From Adhaeribacter radiodurans (lineage in GTDB: Bacteria; Bacteroidota; Bacteroidia; Cytophagales; Hymenobacteraceae), in contig NZ_CP055153.1 in the NCBI RefSeq assembly GCF_014075995.1, forward strand, positions 372,001 to 436,000: a DNA stretch of 64,000 nucleotides, read 5' to 3'. The notes beneath the pieces were generated by a model that had not been told where the DNA came from, did not search any database, and worked only from the letters and a program-made list of their open reading frames with translations. Made by a program: the position numbers and the translations under genes. Shown piece after piece: positions 9,998 through 21,487 of this stretch. Each line of letters opens with the position of its first letter. Positions within the stretch are counted from its first letter, which is position 1.

Positions 9998-10558
9998 ATG
10001 TCCGACTATAGAATTGCTTCACGTTATGCTAAATCATTAATTGAATTAGCGCAAGAGAAGGGTATCTTGGAAGAAGTTTACCAGGATATACTGCTATTTT
10101 CGAAAACTTTAGCATCTAGCCGCGACTTGGGTTTGATGCTCCGGAACCCAATTGTGAAGCATGACAAGAAGTTAACGGTATTAAAAGCAATATTTACAGG
10201 TAAAGTAAACGAATTAACCTTATCGTTCTTTACTATTATTACCGAAAAAAACCGGGAAGCAGTACTTGGAAGTGTTGCCACGGAATTTTTATCGCAGTAC
10301 AATTTGTTAAAAAGGGTACAAAAAGCGCAAATTACTACCGCTACTTCATTAACTCCTGCATTGCGGGAAGAATTTAAGCAATTAGTGATTAACCGTACCG
10401 GTATGAATACCGTTATTTTGGAAGAAAAAATAAATCCAGGTATCATCGGCGGATTTGTTTTACGAATTGGCGATATACAAATTGATGATTCTATTCGTAC
10501 CAATTTGTTGCGCTTAAAAAATCAATTAAAAGATAATTCTTACACTAGTACATTATAA
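9998..10558 (+). CDS. atpH: ATP synthase F1 subunit delta
   Basis: OSCP/delta subunit joining the b stalk to the top of F1; 186 aa. It starts with the family pattern [17 protein letters not shown], and its C-terminal part contains the conserved [15 protein letters not shown] block. The stop lies 2 bp before the atpA ATG, indicating tight translational linkage. Confidence 0.95.
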   Translation: MSDYRIASRYAKSLIELAQEKGILEEVYQDILLFSKTLASSRDLGLMLRNPIVKHDKKLTVLKAIFTGKVNELTLSFFTIITEKNREAVLGSVATEFLSQYNLLKRVQKAQITTATSLTPALREEFKQLVINRTGMNTVILEEKINPGIIGGFVLRIGDIQIDDSIRTNLLRLKNQLKDNSYTSTL

Positions 10559-10560
10559 TT

Positions 10561-12141
<1,581 letters not shown>

Positions 12142-12147
12142 TAAATT

Positions 12148-12191
12148 AAATTAGAGTTTATCTGCTGCTAGCAGCAGATAAACTCTAATTT
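12148..12191 (+). terminator. 44-bp perfect palindrome with T-run between atpA and atpG
   Basis: Arms 12148-12169 and 12170-12191 are exact reverse complements (centre TGCTAGCA), giving a stem of up to about 20 bp. T residues follow directly. It has the form of an intrinsic terminator but lies inside the operon, so partial read-through is needed for atpG unless atpG has its own promoter. Confidence 0.7.
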
Positions 12192-12270
12192 TTATATAAA
12201 CAAGATAGAGCCAAGGAAGAGATTATAATGCCTTTGAGTCTTTATCTTTTTACAAAACTTTACAAACTAA

Positions 12271-13164
12271 ATGGCCAGTTTAAAAGAAGTACGTAATCGG
12301 ATAGTTTCCGTATCCTCGACTCAGCAAATTACCAAAGCCATGAAAATGGTGGCTGCGGCTAAATTGCGCCGCGCTCAGGACAATATTATACGGATGCGGC
12401 CATATGCGCAGAGGCTAAGTAACATTTTAACTAATTTATCCCGATTAACAGACGATTCTACCGCTAACGTATATTCTACCCGCCGGGAAATTAACCGGGT
12501 GTTAGTGGTTGTAGTTACTTCTGACCGGGGCTTAGCCGGTGCTTTTAATAGTAATGTTCTTAAAGCAGTAAATAATTTAGTAGAGGAGCGTTATAGCCGG
12601 CAAATGGCAGCTGGTCGGGTAGACTTTTTAGCTATTGGCAAGCGTGGCCATGATTTTTTAACTAAACGTGGCTCCCGATTAATCGGAAACTATACGCATG
12701 TTTTTGCCCAACTTTCGTTTGATACGGTTAGGGTAGCAGCAGAATATGCAATGGATGCTTTCCGTAGTGGTGAATACGACCAGGTAGATATTGTATATAA
12801 CGAATTTAAAAACGTAGCTACTCAAATAATTCGGGTAGAGCAATTTTTACCTATTCAGGAGCAAGCTCTGGCTGCTTCTTCTAGTGCTGCTACTAATATT
12901 GATTATATTTTTGAGCCATCTAAAGAGCAAATTATTGAGGAGTTAATTCCAAAGTCGCTCAAGATTCAATTTTACAAAGCAGTATTAGAATCTAATGCTT
13001 CGGAACACGGCGCCCGTATGACGGCGATGGACAAAGCTACGGATAATGCCGGTGAATTATTAAAGCAATTAAAATTAACGTACAACCGTTCTCGTCAGGC
13101 CGCAATTACTACCGAAATTCTCGAAATAGTAGGTGGAGCAGAAGCATTAGCTGCCAGCAGATAA
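12271..13164 (+). CDS. atpG: ATP synthase F1 subunit gamma
   Basis: Central stalk subunit, 297 aa. The N-terminus has the family pattern LKEVRNRIVSVSSTQQITKAMKMVAAAKLR (given here as motif, residues 4-33), and the C-terminal helix contains ARMTAMDKATDNAGELL and the closing EIVGGAEAL. The gene ends at a strong terminator. atpD and atpC do not follow, so beta and epsilon must be encoded elsewhere. Confidence 0.97.
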   Translation: MASLKEVRNRIVSVSSTQQITKAMKMVAAAKLRRAQDNIIRMRPYAQRLSNILTNLSRLTDDSTANVYSTRREINRVLVVVVTSDRGLAGAFNSNVLKAVNNLVEERYSRQMAAGRVDFLAIGKRGHDFLTKRGSRLIGNYTHVFAQLSFDTVRVAAEYAMDAFRSGEYDQVDIVYNEFKNVATQIIRVEQFLPIQEQALAASSSAATNIDYIFEPSKEQIIEELIPKSLKIQFYKAVLESNASEHGARMTAMDKATDNAGELLKQLKLTYNRSRQAAITTEILEIVGGAEALAASR

Positions 13165-13178
13165 TGTTTAGTTTTTCT

Positions 13179-13222
13179 TATAAATAAGAAAGGCTCCACT
13201 ACTGGAGCCTTTCTTATTTATA
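13179..13222. terminator. Bidirectional terminator between atpG and crcB
   Basis: A 20-bp perfect stem with the 4-nt loop CTAC; the stem core is AAGGCTCCA/TGGAGCCTT, and both arms end in A/T runs. It lies between convergent genes and can serve both. Confidence 0.85.
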
Positions 13223-13297
13223 CTGGCTTAATCAAAAAATTAAGTCGATAAGTTAATAATTTATAGTTGATTTACTTTTTTACTTATAGTTGTAAAA

Positions 13298-13669
13298 CTA
13301 TTTAGTAAGAAGAAAACCTAAATAGGTAACTCCAATACAAAGTAGTAAGCTTAACACAATATTAAGTAAGGCTAAATTACTTTGACCAGAGCGAAATAAT
13401 TGCAATGTTTCGTTACTAAAGGTTGAAAAAGTACTAAATCCGCCGCAAAAGCCTACAGCAATTAATAATTTTAAATTTGAGTTTGGAAGATCTTTAGCAG
13501 TTAAGCCTATAAAAAGACCTAAAACTAAACTGGCTAAAATATTAATTACCAAAGTAGCTAAGGGAAATGAAAAAGGATAATAATTACTAATTAACTTACT
13601 TAAGCTATAACGTACCAAACTGCCAGATCCACCCCCAATAAAAACTAACATAAATTCTCTGTAATTCAT
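13298..13669 (-). CDS. crcB: Fluoride channel CrcB/FluC
   Basis: Small dual-topology membrane protein (123 aa) that exports fluoride. Four hydrophobic helices are visible. Family motifs are GGGSGSLVRY (12-21), the Asn in TLVINILASLVLG, and FCGGFSTFSTFSNE (74-87) with the phenylalanine/threonine lining. I saw no fluoride riboswitch in the upstream spacer. Convergent with atpG across a shared terminator. Confidence 0.92.
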   Translation of the reverse strand: MNYREFMLVFIGGGSGSLVRYSLSKLISNYYPFSFPLATLVINILASLVLGLFIGLTAKDLPNSNLKLLIAVGFCGGFSTFSTFSNETLQLFRSGQSNLALLNIVLSLLLCIGVTYLGFLLTK

Positions 13670-14012
13670 CTATTATAAATATGCAAATTTTTATATACTA
13701 AACCATTTAAAACCTGTTTTGTGTAGCGTAAAGATAGGTTATTTAGATTTACCTCGGTTAAAATAGATACTGCTCCTGATTAATAGAATGAACATAACTA
13801 CTTAATTAAAAAAGTTTCAGGGTTTGTGTTATTGCATATACTTGCTTTTTTATCCAGTGAAGGGCAAATTTAAAGTAACCATTATTACCCGTTTTACGCT
13901 ACCAATAAATTGAACTGAAAGATAGTTGTAAGTTAAATAATATACCCATCCGCGATAAATCGTACTTTTGCGGAGTTTTGTACAGATATTTACTTTTAAA
14001 TAGATATAATAA
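13670..14012. other. Intergenic spacer between divergent crcB and ppa
   Basis: 343 bp of AT-rich sequence. The only element I can support is the ppa -7 box near 13963. No ORF of credible length and no hairpin was seen. Confidence 0.5.
13963..13970 (+). promoter_or_regulatory. Predicted -7 element for ppa
   Basis: TACTTTTG matches TAnnTTTG, 42 nt before the ppa ATG, a normal leader length. No -33 element at usual spacing was recognised. Confidence 0.5.
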
Positions 14013-14576
14013 ATGACTAGAAAAAATAACCCTTGGCATAGTGTAAGATTCGGCGATAATGCGCCGGAAGTAGTTACTGGAATAATTGAAATTCCGAAGG
14101 GCTCCAAAGCTAAATACGAATTAGATAAAGATAGTGGTTTGTTAAAGTTGGACCGAGTATTGTTTTCGTCAGTTCATTACCCGGCCAACTACGGTTTTAT
14201 TCCGCAAACGTATTGCGACGATAGTGACCCATTGGATATTTTGGTGATTTGCTCCATAGACGTACACCCCATGTGTATTATCGAAGCCAAAGTAATTGGG
14301 GTCATGCAAATGATCGACAATAATGAAGAGGACGATAAAATTATTGCGGTAGCAAAAAATGACATGTCGGTTAACCACTTTAATGATATTTCGGAATTAC
14401 CGCCTCACACCTTGCTCGAAATTCGTCGCTTTTTTGAAGATTATAAAAAGCTGGAAAACAAAGAAGTAGTAGTAGAGCAATTTTTAGGCAGGGAACAGGC
14501 TTATGGAATAATCAATAAAAGTATTGAGTTATATAATACTACTTTCCGGAACAAACCTGAGCTTACCGAGAAATAA
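14013..14576 (+). CDS. ppa: Inorganic pyrophosphatase, family I
   Basis: Soluble cytoplasmic enzyme hydrolysing pyrophosphate, which drives biosynthetic reactions forward; 187 aa. Family I features are [14 protein letters not shown] near residue 30, [15 protein letters not shown], and the metal-binding DSDPLDILV. The Asp-rich stretch NEEDDKI and the closing AYGIINKSI also fit. A long hairpin terminator follows. Confidence 0.95.
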   Translation: MTRKNNPWHSVRFGDNAPEVVTGIIEIPKGSKAKYELDKDSGLLKLDRVLFSSVHYPANYGFIPQTYCDDSDPLDILVICSIDVHPMCIIEAKVIGVMQMIDNNEEDDKIIAVAKNDMSVNHFNDISELPPHTLLEIRRFFEDYKKLENKEVVVEQFLGREQAYGIINKSIELYNTTFRNKPELTEK

Positions 14577-14627
14577 TATTTCATCTTTTAAATAACCTGA
14601 ACAGTTTTAAATTATTGTTTTTAGGGA

Positions 14628-14690
14628 GAAGTTATAAAAAATAAAACCGGTTGTTCTTAAAGAATAACCGGTTTTATTTTTTATAACTTC
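14628..14690 (+). terminator. Long hairpin terminator after ppa
   Basis: Near-perfect inverted repeat of about 29 bp with one G-U pair, core AAAACCGGTT, tight AT-rich loop, and a T-run within the descending arm. Confidence 0.85.
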
Positions 14691-14811
14691 AAAGCAGTTT
14701 CGTGTTAATTGGTTTAAGGGGATTAAACATTTTAATTTACGACAGGAACTTCAGCAATTACTATTTTTATTTGCTATTTCATTATTAAAATAATCCGTAT
14801 TCAATCGGTAT

Positions 14812-15681
14812 ATGCTAACTTTTTTCCGGAACGTAGGACGCGGTATTTTGTTCAGTAATCTGTTCATAGCTGCCTGCGCTTTTAGTTTAGTATGGCAAAC
14901 GTATTTATTATTACAACTTCCTGTACAGCTATGGTTAGCATGGTTAGCATTTTTAGCTACCTTTCTTATTTATAATTTGGATGGCTTGTTGCCTTATAAG
15001 TTTAACCAAAACATAGTCATTTCGGAGAGGAAGTTATGGCTGGTTCACCACCGTTCCCTTTTATTGGAAAGTATTAGCTTGGCAGGGATAATTTCATTTT
15101 ACTTGTTTATCCGTCACGGCCAAACCGATCATGTTTGGTTTATAGCCCATTTAGTAATTATTTCTCTGTTGTACTCTTTGCGAATAATTCCGCAAAAAAA
15201 TGGTACGTTTATGCCACTCCGGAATGTTCCTCTAGTAAAAGTATTTTTAATTGCGTATGTCTGGAGTTGCGTAACCGTTATATTACCCTTGCAAACAGTG
15301 AACCTGCCGATATTTACCTTAGAAACCGGTGTTCTATTGCTGCGACGGTTTAGTTTCTTGTTTGCTCTTACGCTTTTGTTCGATATCCGGGATTTTGAAA
15401 AAGACCGCATAACCAGCACACTTACCTTTCCGGGCTTATTTGGGGTGCGGTTAACCAAAGTTTTCTCCTTATTTCTGCTATTGATTTTTGCGGTACTTAC
15501 TTATTTTACCGAAAAAGGAAATGTTTTATTAAGTTTAGAACTATCGGCGGTAATAGCAGCTTTAGTGGTTTGGTTTAGCCACGAAAAACGCAGCGATTAT
15601 TATTTTCTAATCCTTGCCGATGGTATGATGCTACTTCAGTTTTTTCTGGTATACCTGGCAGTTAGCTCTAGCATTTCGTAA
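14812..15681 (+). CDS. UbiA-like polytopic membrane protein
   Basis: 289-aa protein with about nine hydrophobic helices. It resembles the UbiA prenyltransferase superfamily: FDIRDFEKDR (about residue 190) looks like the second Asp-rich motif, and IYNLDGLLPYK (about residue 53) lies where the first would be, though that one is degenerate. Neighbours (ppa, nnr) do not suggest a pathway. Catalytic activity is uncertain because the first motif lacks the usual NDxxD pattern. Confidence 0.55.
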   Translation: MLTFFRNVGRGILFSNLFIAACAFSLVWQTYLLLQLPVQLWLAWLAFLATFLIYNLDGLLPYKFNQNIVISERKLWLVHHRSLLLESISLAGIISFYLFIRHGQTDHVWFIAHLVIISLLYSLRIIPQKNGTFMPLRNVPLVKVFLIAYVWSCVTVILPLQTVNLPIFTLETGVLLLRRFSFLFALTLLFDIRDFEKDRITSTLTFPGLFGVRLTKVFSLFLLLIFAVLTYFTEKGNVLLSLELSAVIAALVVWFSHEKRSDYYFLILADGMMLLQFFLVYLAVSSSIS

Positions 15682-15835
15682 TTCAAATAGCGGCCTTCAT
15701 TCTTCAATAATATTAAGTTACTGAGTAAACTTAATTTTTATATTTATTATCAAGAGTATTGTAGAAAGGCACTAATATTTAATTTCTTAAAGACAAATTC
15801 TAACATCTAATATCTTATTACCGGTGTCTTTTTAC

Positions 15836-17353
15836 TTATTTAGTCAGATAGGAGCACTTTAGGAAAGCCTTACCTAAGTTTTGAATTAAATCGGATGCGA
15901 GTAAAGCTTGTTCTCCCATCTCCATTTTTGCAATATCGCCAGCCGAACCGTGTAGGTACACCCCTAAAATGCAAGCATCTAAAGCTGAGTATTGCTGCGC
16001 TATTAAAGCTGTAATTATGCCGGTTAATACATCACCAGTGCCGCCGGTAGCCATACCCGGATTACCCGTACCATTAAAATAGTATGCACCTGCCGGAGTA
16101 CCTATACAGGAATGTGCTCCTTTTAAAACTACATAACACGAGTGTTTTTGGCAAAATTCTTTTAACAAGTCCAAACGGTGATAATCGTTTTCGGCTTTGC
16201 CGGTTAAGCGCTCAAATTCTTTAGGATGGGGTGTTAGAATACTGTTGGGTGGCAGTGCATTTTTTAAATTTTCATCTTCGGCAATAATGTTTAGAGCATC
16301 GGCGTCTATAACTAGCGGCACCTGCGTAGTATTTAGTAAATGTTTTACCATTTGGCGGGTAGCAGGGTGTTTACCTAAGCCAGGCCCAATACCAATAGCA
16401 TTGTAAATGCTTAAGTCCGGGAGTTCGGAGATAAAATCAGCTTCTTTATCAGTAAGAGTCATGGCTTCCGGTACTGCCGTTTGTAAAATAGTATAGCCAG
16501 CGGCTGGGCAATGTACCGTTAATAGGCCTACTCCGCTCCGCAAACAAGCCTTAGCCGATAACACCGTAGCGCCTATTTTACCGTAACTCCCACTAATAAG
16601 CAGAGCATGGCCAAAAGTGCCTTTATGGGAATACTTAGGACGGGGCTTTAAAATAGTTGCGGGTATATCCGAAGAAATAAAAAAGTAAGGAGATTCAATC
16701 TGAGAAATAAATTCGGCATTTAAGCCAATTGGTACTATTGTCCAGTCGCCTACGTACCGCGCATTACCCGGTAAAAGAAAAGCTATTTTAGGTAATTCAA
16801 AAGATAAAGTATAGTCCGCTTGCACAATACAATCTGTTAATTTATTGTGAGCATCAGTGAATAGCCCTGAGGGCATATCAACTGCTACAACGGTAGCGGA
16901 ACTGGAATTTATTTGCGTAATAAGTTCGGTTATAAACCCAGTAAGTGGGCGATTGAGACCCGTTCCGAAAAGCGCATCTACAACAATTGTCTTATCTGAA
17001 ATTTCTGGACAGTCTGTTTTGGTATGCAAATATGTTTTAATTATTTCATCGGGTAAGCGTTGCAGGTTAGCCGTAAAATCAGGAGCATACGTATGGGCAG
17101 CGGGTAAAATAAAAACCTGCACTGGATAGTGGTGCTGATACAATAGCCTGGCAATAGCTAAACCATCGCCCCCGTTATTGCCGGGGCCACAGAAAATTAA
17201 AATCGGTTGCACTCTATTGGTATAAAATTTATTTTCGAACCAACCAACAAATGCGGATGCTGCCCGCTCCATTAAAGCAAGAGAAGGAATGTTTTCCTGT
17301 TCAGCCGTAAAAGCATCTGCCGCCCGGGTTTGTGCCGCTGAAAGAATTTTCAT
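15836..17353 (-). CDS. nnr: Bifunctional NAD(P)H-hydrate epimerase/dehydratase
   Basis: Repairs hydrated NAD(P)H. The N-terminal epimerase domain (about 1-215) has FCGPGNNGGDGLAIARLL, VDALFGTGLNRPL and DMPSGL. The C-terminal ADP/ATP-dependent dehydratase domain (about 225-500) has KGTFGHALLISGSYG, IGIGPGLG, VIDADALNII, LTPHPKEFERL and the nucleotide loop GNPGMATGGTGDVLTG. At 505 aa the two-domain fusion is full length. Convergent with the UbiA-like gene. Confidence 0.95.
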   Translation of the reverse strand: MKILSAAQTRAADAFTAEQENIPSLALMERAASAFVGWFENKFYTNRVQPILIFCGPGNNGGDGLAIARLLYQHHYPVQVFILPAAHTYAPDFTANLQRLPDEIIKTYLHTKTDCPEISDKTIVVDALFGTGLNRPLTGFITELITQINSSSATVVAVDMPSGLFTDAHNKLTDCIVQADYTLSFELPKIAFLLPGNARYVGDWTIVPIGLNAEFISQIESPYFFISSDIPATILKPRPKYSHKGTFGHALLISGSYGKIGATVLSAKACLRSGVGLLTVHCPAAGYTILQTAVPEAMTLTDKEADFISELPDLSIYNAIGIGPGLGKHPATRQMVKHLLNTTQVPLVIDADALNIIAEDENLKNALPPNSILTPHPKEFERLTGKAENDYHRLDLLKEFCQKHSCYVVLKGAHSCIGTPAGAYYFNGTGNPGMATGGTGDVLTGIITALIAQQYSALDACILGVYLHGSAGDIAKMEMGEQALLASDLIQNLGKAFLKCSYLTK

Positions 17354-17554
17354 GTAAGTGGATTAAGTTTAGTCATAAAAAATTACTTCCTGCTTAGTAC
17401 TTGTACTAGCACGGTAAGTTATGCTTATAGTAATTTATACTAGCTTATACCAAATCATTTTAAGTTTTAAATAGAATAATAGTAATAGTTAAAATTCCTT
17501 AAAAAATAGTACATTTAAAAATCTCAAAACATATCTGGAACAATATCTAACCGC

Positions 17555-20500
17555 ATGATCAACTTTACACCTATCCTCACCCGTGGACTTCGTTTATGTA
17601 GTGTATTGCTGGTAAGTCTGGTCTTAAATTCCTGTCTAAACGGTAAGCAACAGCAAACGACGGATCTGGCAAAAGCAACCCCACGCGTACTGGTTTTTTC
17701 CCGCACGATGGGCTGGAAACATACTTCTATTCCGTACGCCAATAAGGCTATTTATCAAATGGGAATAGAAAATAAATGGCAGGTAGATACTACCCGCAAC
17801 GCCGACTATTTCACCGATGACAGTTTAAAACAGTATCAGACAGTAATTTTCAACTGTACTACTGGTAACGTATTAAACCCGGAACAGCAGGCCGCTTTCG
17901 AACGCTACATTCAGGCGGGCGGTGGTTATCTAGGTATTCACTCTGCCGCCGATACCGAATACGAATGGCCCTGGTACGATAAGTTAATGGGCGCCCATTT
18001 TTCGAGCCATCCATTACAACCCGGCGAACGGAAAGCTATTGTAGAAGTTACCGATAAAACGCACCAGGCAACTGCCGGTCTGCCCGATAAATGGGAACGT
18101 ACCGATGAGTGGTATAATTACCGTTCTTTTTACCCCGGTATTAAAGTCTTAGCTTCGTTAGATGAAAATTCCTACGAAGGCGGTACTAATGGCGCCAACC
18201 ATCCGATTGTGTGGTACCACGAGTTTGATGGTGGACGCGCCTTTTATACCGGCTGCGGCCACACTCCCGAAAGCTACAGCGATCCTTTATTTTTAAATCA
18301 TTTATTAGGCGGCATTAAGTACGCCATGGGCAGCGGCAAACCTTTGGATTACAGTAAATCGTACGCCGTGGTAGTGCCCGAAGAAAACCGTTTTGTAAAA
18401 ACTATTCTGGTAAATGACTTGGCAGTGCCTATGGAATTAGCCGTTGCACCGGACGGACGGATATTTTATACGGAATTTGCGGGTAAATTATCCATGTACG
18501 ATCCACAAACTAAGCAAGTAGCCCAGGTACATAAATTTGAAGTCGTGCAGAAAGGCGGTACCGGTTTAATCGGTTTAACTTTGGACCCTAACTTTGCCAC
18601 GAACAAACAACTTTACGTTTACTACAGCCCGCCTAAAGCCGAAGAACCTTATTTATTTAATTTATCACGTTTTGCTTTAAAACCGGATAATACCCTGGAT
18701 GCGGCTTCGGAGAAAGTATTGTTGCAGGTACCGGTACAGGAAAAAAGCGGCGCCCACCACGGTGGCTCTCTGGCCTGGGATAAAGAAGGCAACTTGTATT
18801 TATCTACCGGCGATGGCACTACGCCTTTCCCATCTTTAGGGTATGCGCCTATTGATGAACGCCCGGAACCGGAACATTTTAGCGAAGATGCCCAGCGATC
18901 TGCTTCCAACACCAACGATTTTAAAGGTAAAATTTTGCGCATCCACCCAGAGCCGGATGGTTCTTATACTATTCCGGACGGCAACTTATTCCCGAAAGGC
19001 ACGCCTAAAACCAAGCCTGAAATTTACGTAATGGGTTGCCGCAACCCGTATCGCATCGCCTTAAATCCAAAATCGTCGGTGCTATATTGGGGCGAAATTG
19101 GTCCAGATGCAGGCGTAGATAGCTTGCGCGGCCCCAAAGGCTACGATGAATTTAACCAAGCTAAAAAACCGGGCAATTACGGCTGGCCGTATTTTGTGGG
19201 TAATAACATCGCTTACCCCGAATGGGATTTTGCTACCAAAAAAGCGGGACCGCTTTACGATGCCAAAGCCCCTATTAACAACTCTCCCAACAATACGGGT
19301 CTAAATCAATTACCTCCTGCCGTACCAGCTATGATCTGGTACCCGTACGATGCTTCCAAAGAATTTCCGGAATTAGGCATAGGAGGCCGCAGCGCCATGG
19401 CCGGCGAATTTTACACCTACGACAAAAATTCTATTTCTAAAAATAAGTTTCCGGAATTTTACGATGGCACCTTGTTCGTGATGGACTGGATGCGGAACTG
19501 GGTAATGGCTCTACGGTTTGATAATAGCGAAAACTTTGTGCGCGCCGAACCTTTTATGACTTTAAACGGCGATTTTCGCCGGCCAATTGATCTGGCTTTC
19601 GGGAAAGATGGCGTAATGTACATGCTGGAATACGGTTCGGTTTACGGGGCCGATAACGAAGATGCCCGTTTAGTCAAAATTGAGTACAACACCAACAACC
19701 GGCCACCTATCGCCAATGCTTTTGCCACCGACTCAGCCGCGATAGCACAAGCGAGTGCGCGTTCTTACTTAACCTCCGACCCGCGCATGGGACCGCAATT
19801 AACTGAGGTAACTGGCTCAGCTCCACTGCGCGTGAAATTTGCCAGCCGTGGTACCCGCGACTTGGACGATAACGATAAATTAACGTACCAGTGGTTATTC
19901 GATGGCAAATCCGCAGGAGCTTCTACCCCAAATCCTACGTATACCTACACCCAACCCGGTATTTACCAAGCTATTTTAAAAGTTACCGATAATTCCGGAG
20001 CATCCGCTACCGATACAGTAACCGTAAAAGTAGGTAATGCCTTGCCCGAAGTAAACATTGCTACTACCAGCAACAAATCTTTTTACTGGGAGAATAAGCC
20101 TTTTACTTACAACGTTCAGGTAAAAGACAAAGAAGACAAAACCATTGATCCCAAAAAAGTAAAAGTGTATTTCGATTATAATCCGCAGCCAAGCACTACA
20201 AACAAAGAACCAGTAGCGGGACATCAGGTAGTTACTACCATCGAAAATAACTCTTTAGGTAAAACCCTTGTAGCTAACAGCGACTGCAAAGCTTGCCATA
20301 CCGTGGATAAAGTTTCGGTAGGGCCGGCTTTTGTGGCTGTGGCCACCCGCTACAAAAAACAAAGCGGCGCCTTAGATATGTTAGCAAAAAAAATAATTAA
20401 TGGTGGCGGTGGTAACTGGGGTACCGAACACGTCATGAGCGCGCACCCACAAATTAACGAGAAAGATGCCCAGGAAATGGTGAATTATATTTTCTCGCTC

Positions 20501-21043
20501 ACCGATGCTAAAAAGCAAAAAACTAATCTACCGGCAAAAGGCACCATGACCTTAAAAGAACACAAAGCAGACGAACCCCGCGGCCAATATACCTTAATAG
20601 CTACTTACACCGACAAAGGCGGTAAAGCCGTAGGGCCGCTTACTGGCACTGAAGTAGTAACCCTCCGTAACGCGAAAGTAAGAGCCATTGATGCCGATGC
20701 TTATACTGGTTTTGGGCGGTTTGGCAATAACCTGAGCACCGGTAATCATAAATCTTTTATTTTGCTAAAAAATATTGATTTAACAGGCATTAAAGGATTT
20801 ACTTACGATTATTCCGCACCGGATAAAGATGGCGAGATAGAACTACGGATTGGCTCTTACGCCGGACCAGTAATCAGCCGAACGGCCTTTAATGCAAATG
20901 GTGGCAACAAAGGACCGAAGCAAGTAACCGGCACCCTTGATAAACCTATTATGGGCAAGCACGACCTTTATTTCATTCTTGTAAAGCGCGAAAAACCGAA
21001 TGATAAGTTAGCTTCGTTATCAGCTATTACTTTCATTCAATAA
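17555..21043 (+). CDS. ThuA / sorbosone dehydrogenase / PKD / cytochrome c fusion lipoprotein
   Basis: 1162-aa exported lipoprotein (lipobox VLNSC near residue 27). Domains in order: ThuA-like glutamine-amidotransferase fold (about 44-262, PRVLVFSRTMGWKH, GGYLGIHSAADTE); a six-bladed glucose/sorbosone dehydrogenase-type propeller (about 285-735); PKD domain (about 755-830); class I cytochrome c with CKACH (Cys911, Cys914, His915) and a distal Met in VMSAHP; and a C-terminal carbohydrate-binding-like beta domain (about 1042-1162). Oxidation of a sugar or sugar derivative with electrons passing to the tethered haem is inferred; the substrate is unknown. The next two genes carry related modules. 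Confidence 0.85.
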   Translation: MINFTPILTRGLRLCSVLLVSLVLNSCLNGKQQQTTDLAKATPRVLVFSRTMGWKHTSIPYANKAIYQMGIENKWQVDTTRNADYFTDDSLKQYQTVIFNCTTGNVLNPEQQAAFERYIQAGGGYLGIHSAADTEYEWPWYDKLMGAHFSSHPLQPGERKAIVEVTDKTHQATAGLPDKWERTDEWYNYRSFYPGIKVLASLDENSYEGGTNGANHPIVWYHEFDGGRAFYTGCGHTPESYSDPLFLNHLLGGIKYAMGSGKPLDYSKSYAVVVPEENRFVKTILVNDLAVPMELAVAPDGRIFYTEFAGKLSMYDPQTKQVAQVHKFEVVQKGGTGLIGLTLDPNFATNKQLYVYYSPPKAEEPYLFNLSRFALKPDNTLDAASEKVLLQVPVQEKSGAHHGGSLAWDKEGNLYLSTGDGTTPFPSLGYAPIDERPEPEHFSEDAQRSASNTNDFKGKILRIHPEPDGSYTIPDGNLFPKGTPKTKPEIYVMGCRNPYRIALNPKSSVLYWGEIGPDAGVDSLRGPKGYDEFNQAKKPGNYGWPYFVGNNIAYPEWDFATKKAGPLYDAKAPINNSPNNTGLNQLPPAVPAMIWYPYDASKEFPELGIGGRSAMAGEFYTYDKNSISKNKFPEFYDGTLFVMDWMRNWVMALRFDNSENFVRAEPFMTLNGDFRRPIDLAFGKDGVMYMLEYGSVYGADNEDARLVKIEYNTNNRPPIANAFATDSAAIAQASARSYLTSDPRMGPQLTEVTGSAPLRVKFASRGTRDLDDNDKLTYQWLFDGKSAGASTPNPTYTYTQPGIYQAILKVTDNSGASATDTVTVKVGNALPEVNIATTSNKSFYWENKPFTYNVQVKDKEDKTIDPKKVKVYFDYNPQPSTTNKEPVAGHQVVTTIENNSLGKTLVANSDCKACHTVDKVSVGPAFVAVATRYKKQSGALDMLAKKIINGGGGNWGTEHVMSAHPQINEKDAQEMVNYIFSLTDAKKQKTNLPAKGTMTLKEHKADEPRGQYTLIATYTDKGGKAVGPLTGTEVVTLRNAKVRAIDADAYTGFGRFGNNLSTGNHKSFILLKNIDLTGIKGFTYDYSAPDKDGEIELRIGSYAGPVISRTAFNANGGNKGPKQVTGTLDKPIMGKHDLYFILVKREKPNDKLASLSAITFIQ

Positions 21044-21153
21044 TTAGTCAGACATTATATACTAAATATTAATGTCTAGCGTCTAGTTATTTAGTAGAAT
21101 TTTACAATGAACAATGCAACAAACAACCTAAGCGAAGTGCAGAACCTGACGAT

Positions 21154-21227
21154 TTTGTGTTTGAGCGGCAGCGAGTTTAAAATCGTCTTGACTTTTTTGG
21201 TTCTTTTTGTGTCAAGACAAAAAGAAC
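21154..21227. repeat. REP-like element with competing inverted repeats
   Basis: GTTCTTTTTGT (21200-21210) pairs perfectly with ACAAAAAGAAC (21217-21227). The upstream GTCTTGAC (21185-21192) pairs with GTCAAGAC (21211-21218), which overlaps the loop and second arm, so the two stems exclude each other. A further stem joins GACGATTTT with AAAATCGTC just upstream. From memory similar palindromes recur between genes in Bacteroidota; not verified here. Confidence 0.6.
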
Positions 21228-21479
21228 AGAACCTGAACAATGAAACAACTTCACTAAACAATTACAACTACAACCGCTGCTATGCGAACAAGATTTTTTT
21301 CCAATTTTGCTAGCTTACATTGCAAGCAAGTCACGGAAGTAACTTCCGCGCCATAGTTGTAATACGCAAAAAATAAGGCCTAAACTATAATACAAATTCA
21401 CTAAAACTAAGCTAATGCAACGGCTGTACGAACGATAACTTTTAAAATTTTCTAATCTTATTGTTCTAAAAACAATAAC

Positions 21480-21487
21480 TATATTTG
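21480..21487 (+). promoter_or_regulatory. Predicted -7 element for the DUF1080 gene
   Basis: TATATTTG matches TAnnTTTG, 35 nt before the ATG at 21523. A TTG lies 16 bp upstream, closer than the usual 19-21 bp. If used, the DUF1080 and cupredoxin genes form a separate operon from the ThuA fusion gene. Confidence 0.45.

Noticed and set aside
13670-13850. Fluoride riboswitch upstream of crcB
   Set aside because: No conserved pseudoknot or hairpin of that class was recognised on the minus strand.
21107-21313. 68-codon plus-strand frame
   Set aside because: Runs through the inverted-repeat element, with no signal, family pattern or ribosome binding site.
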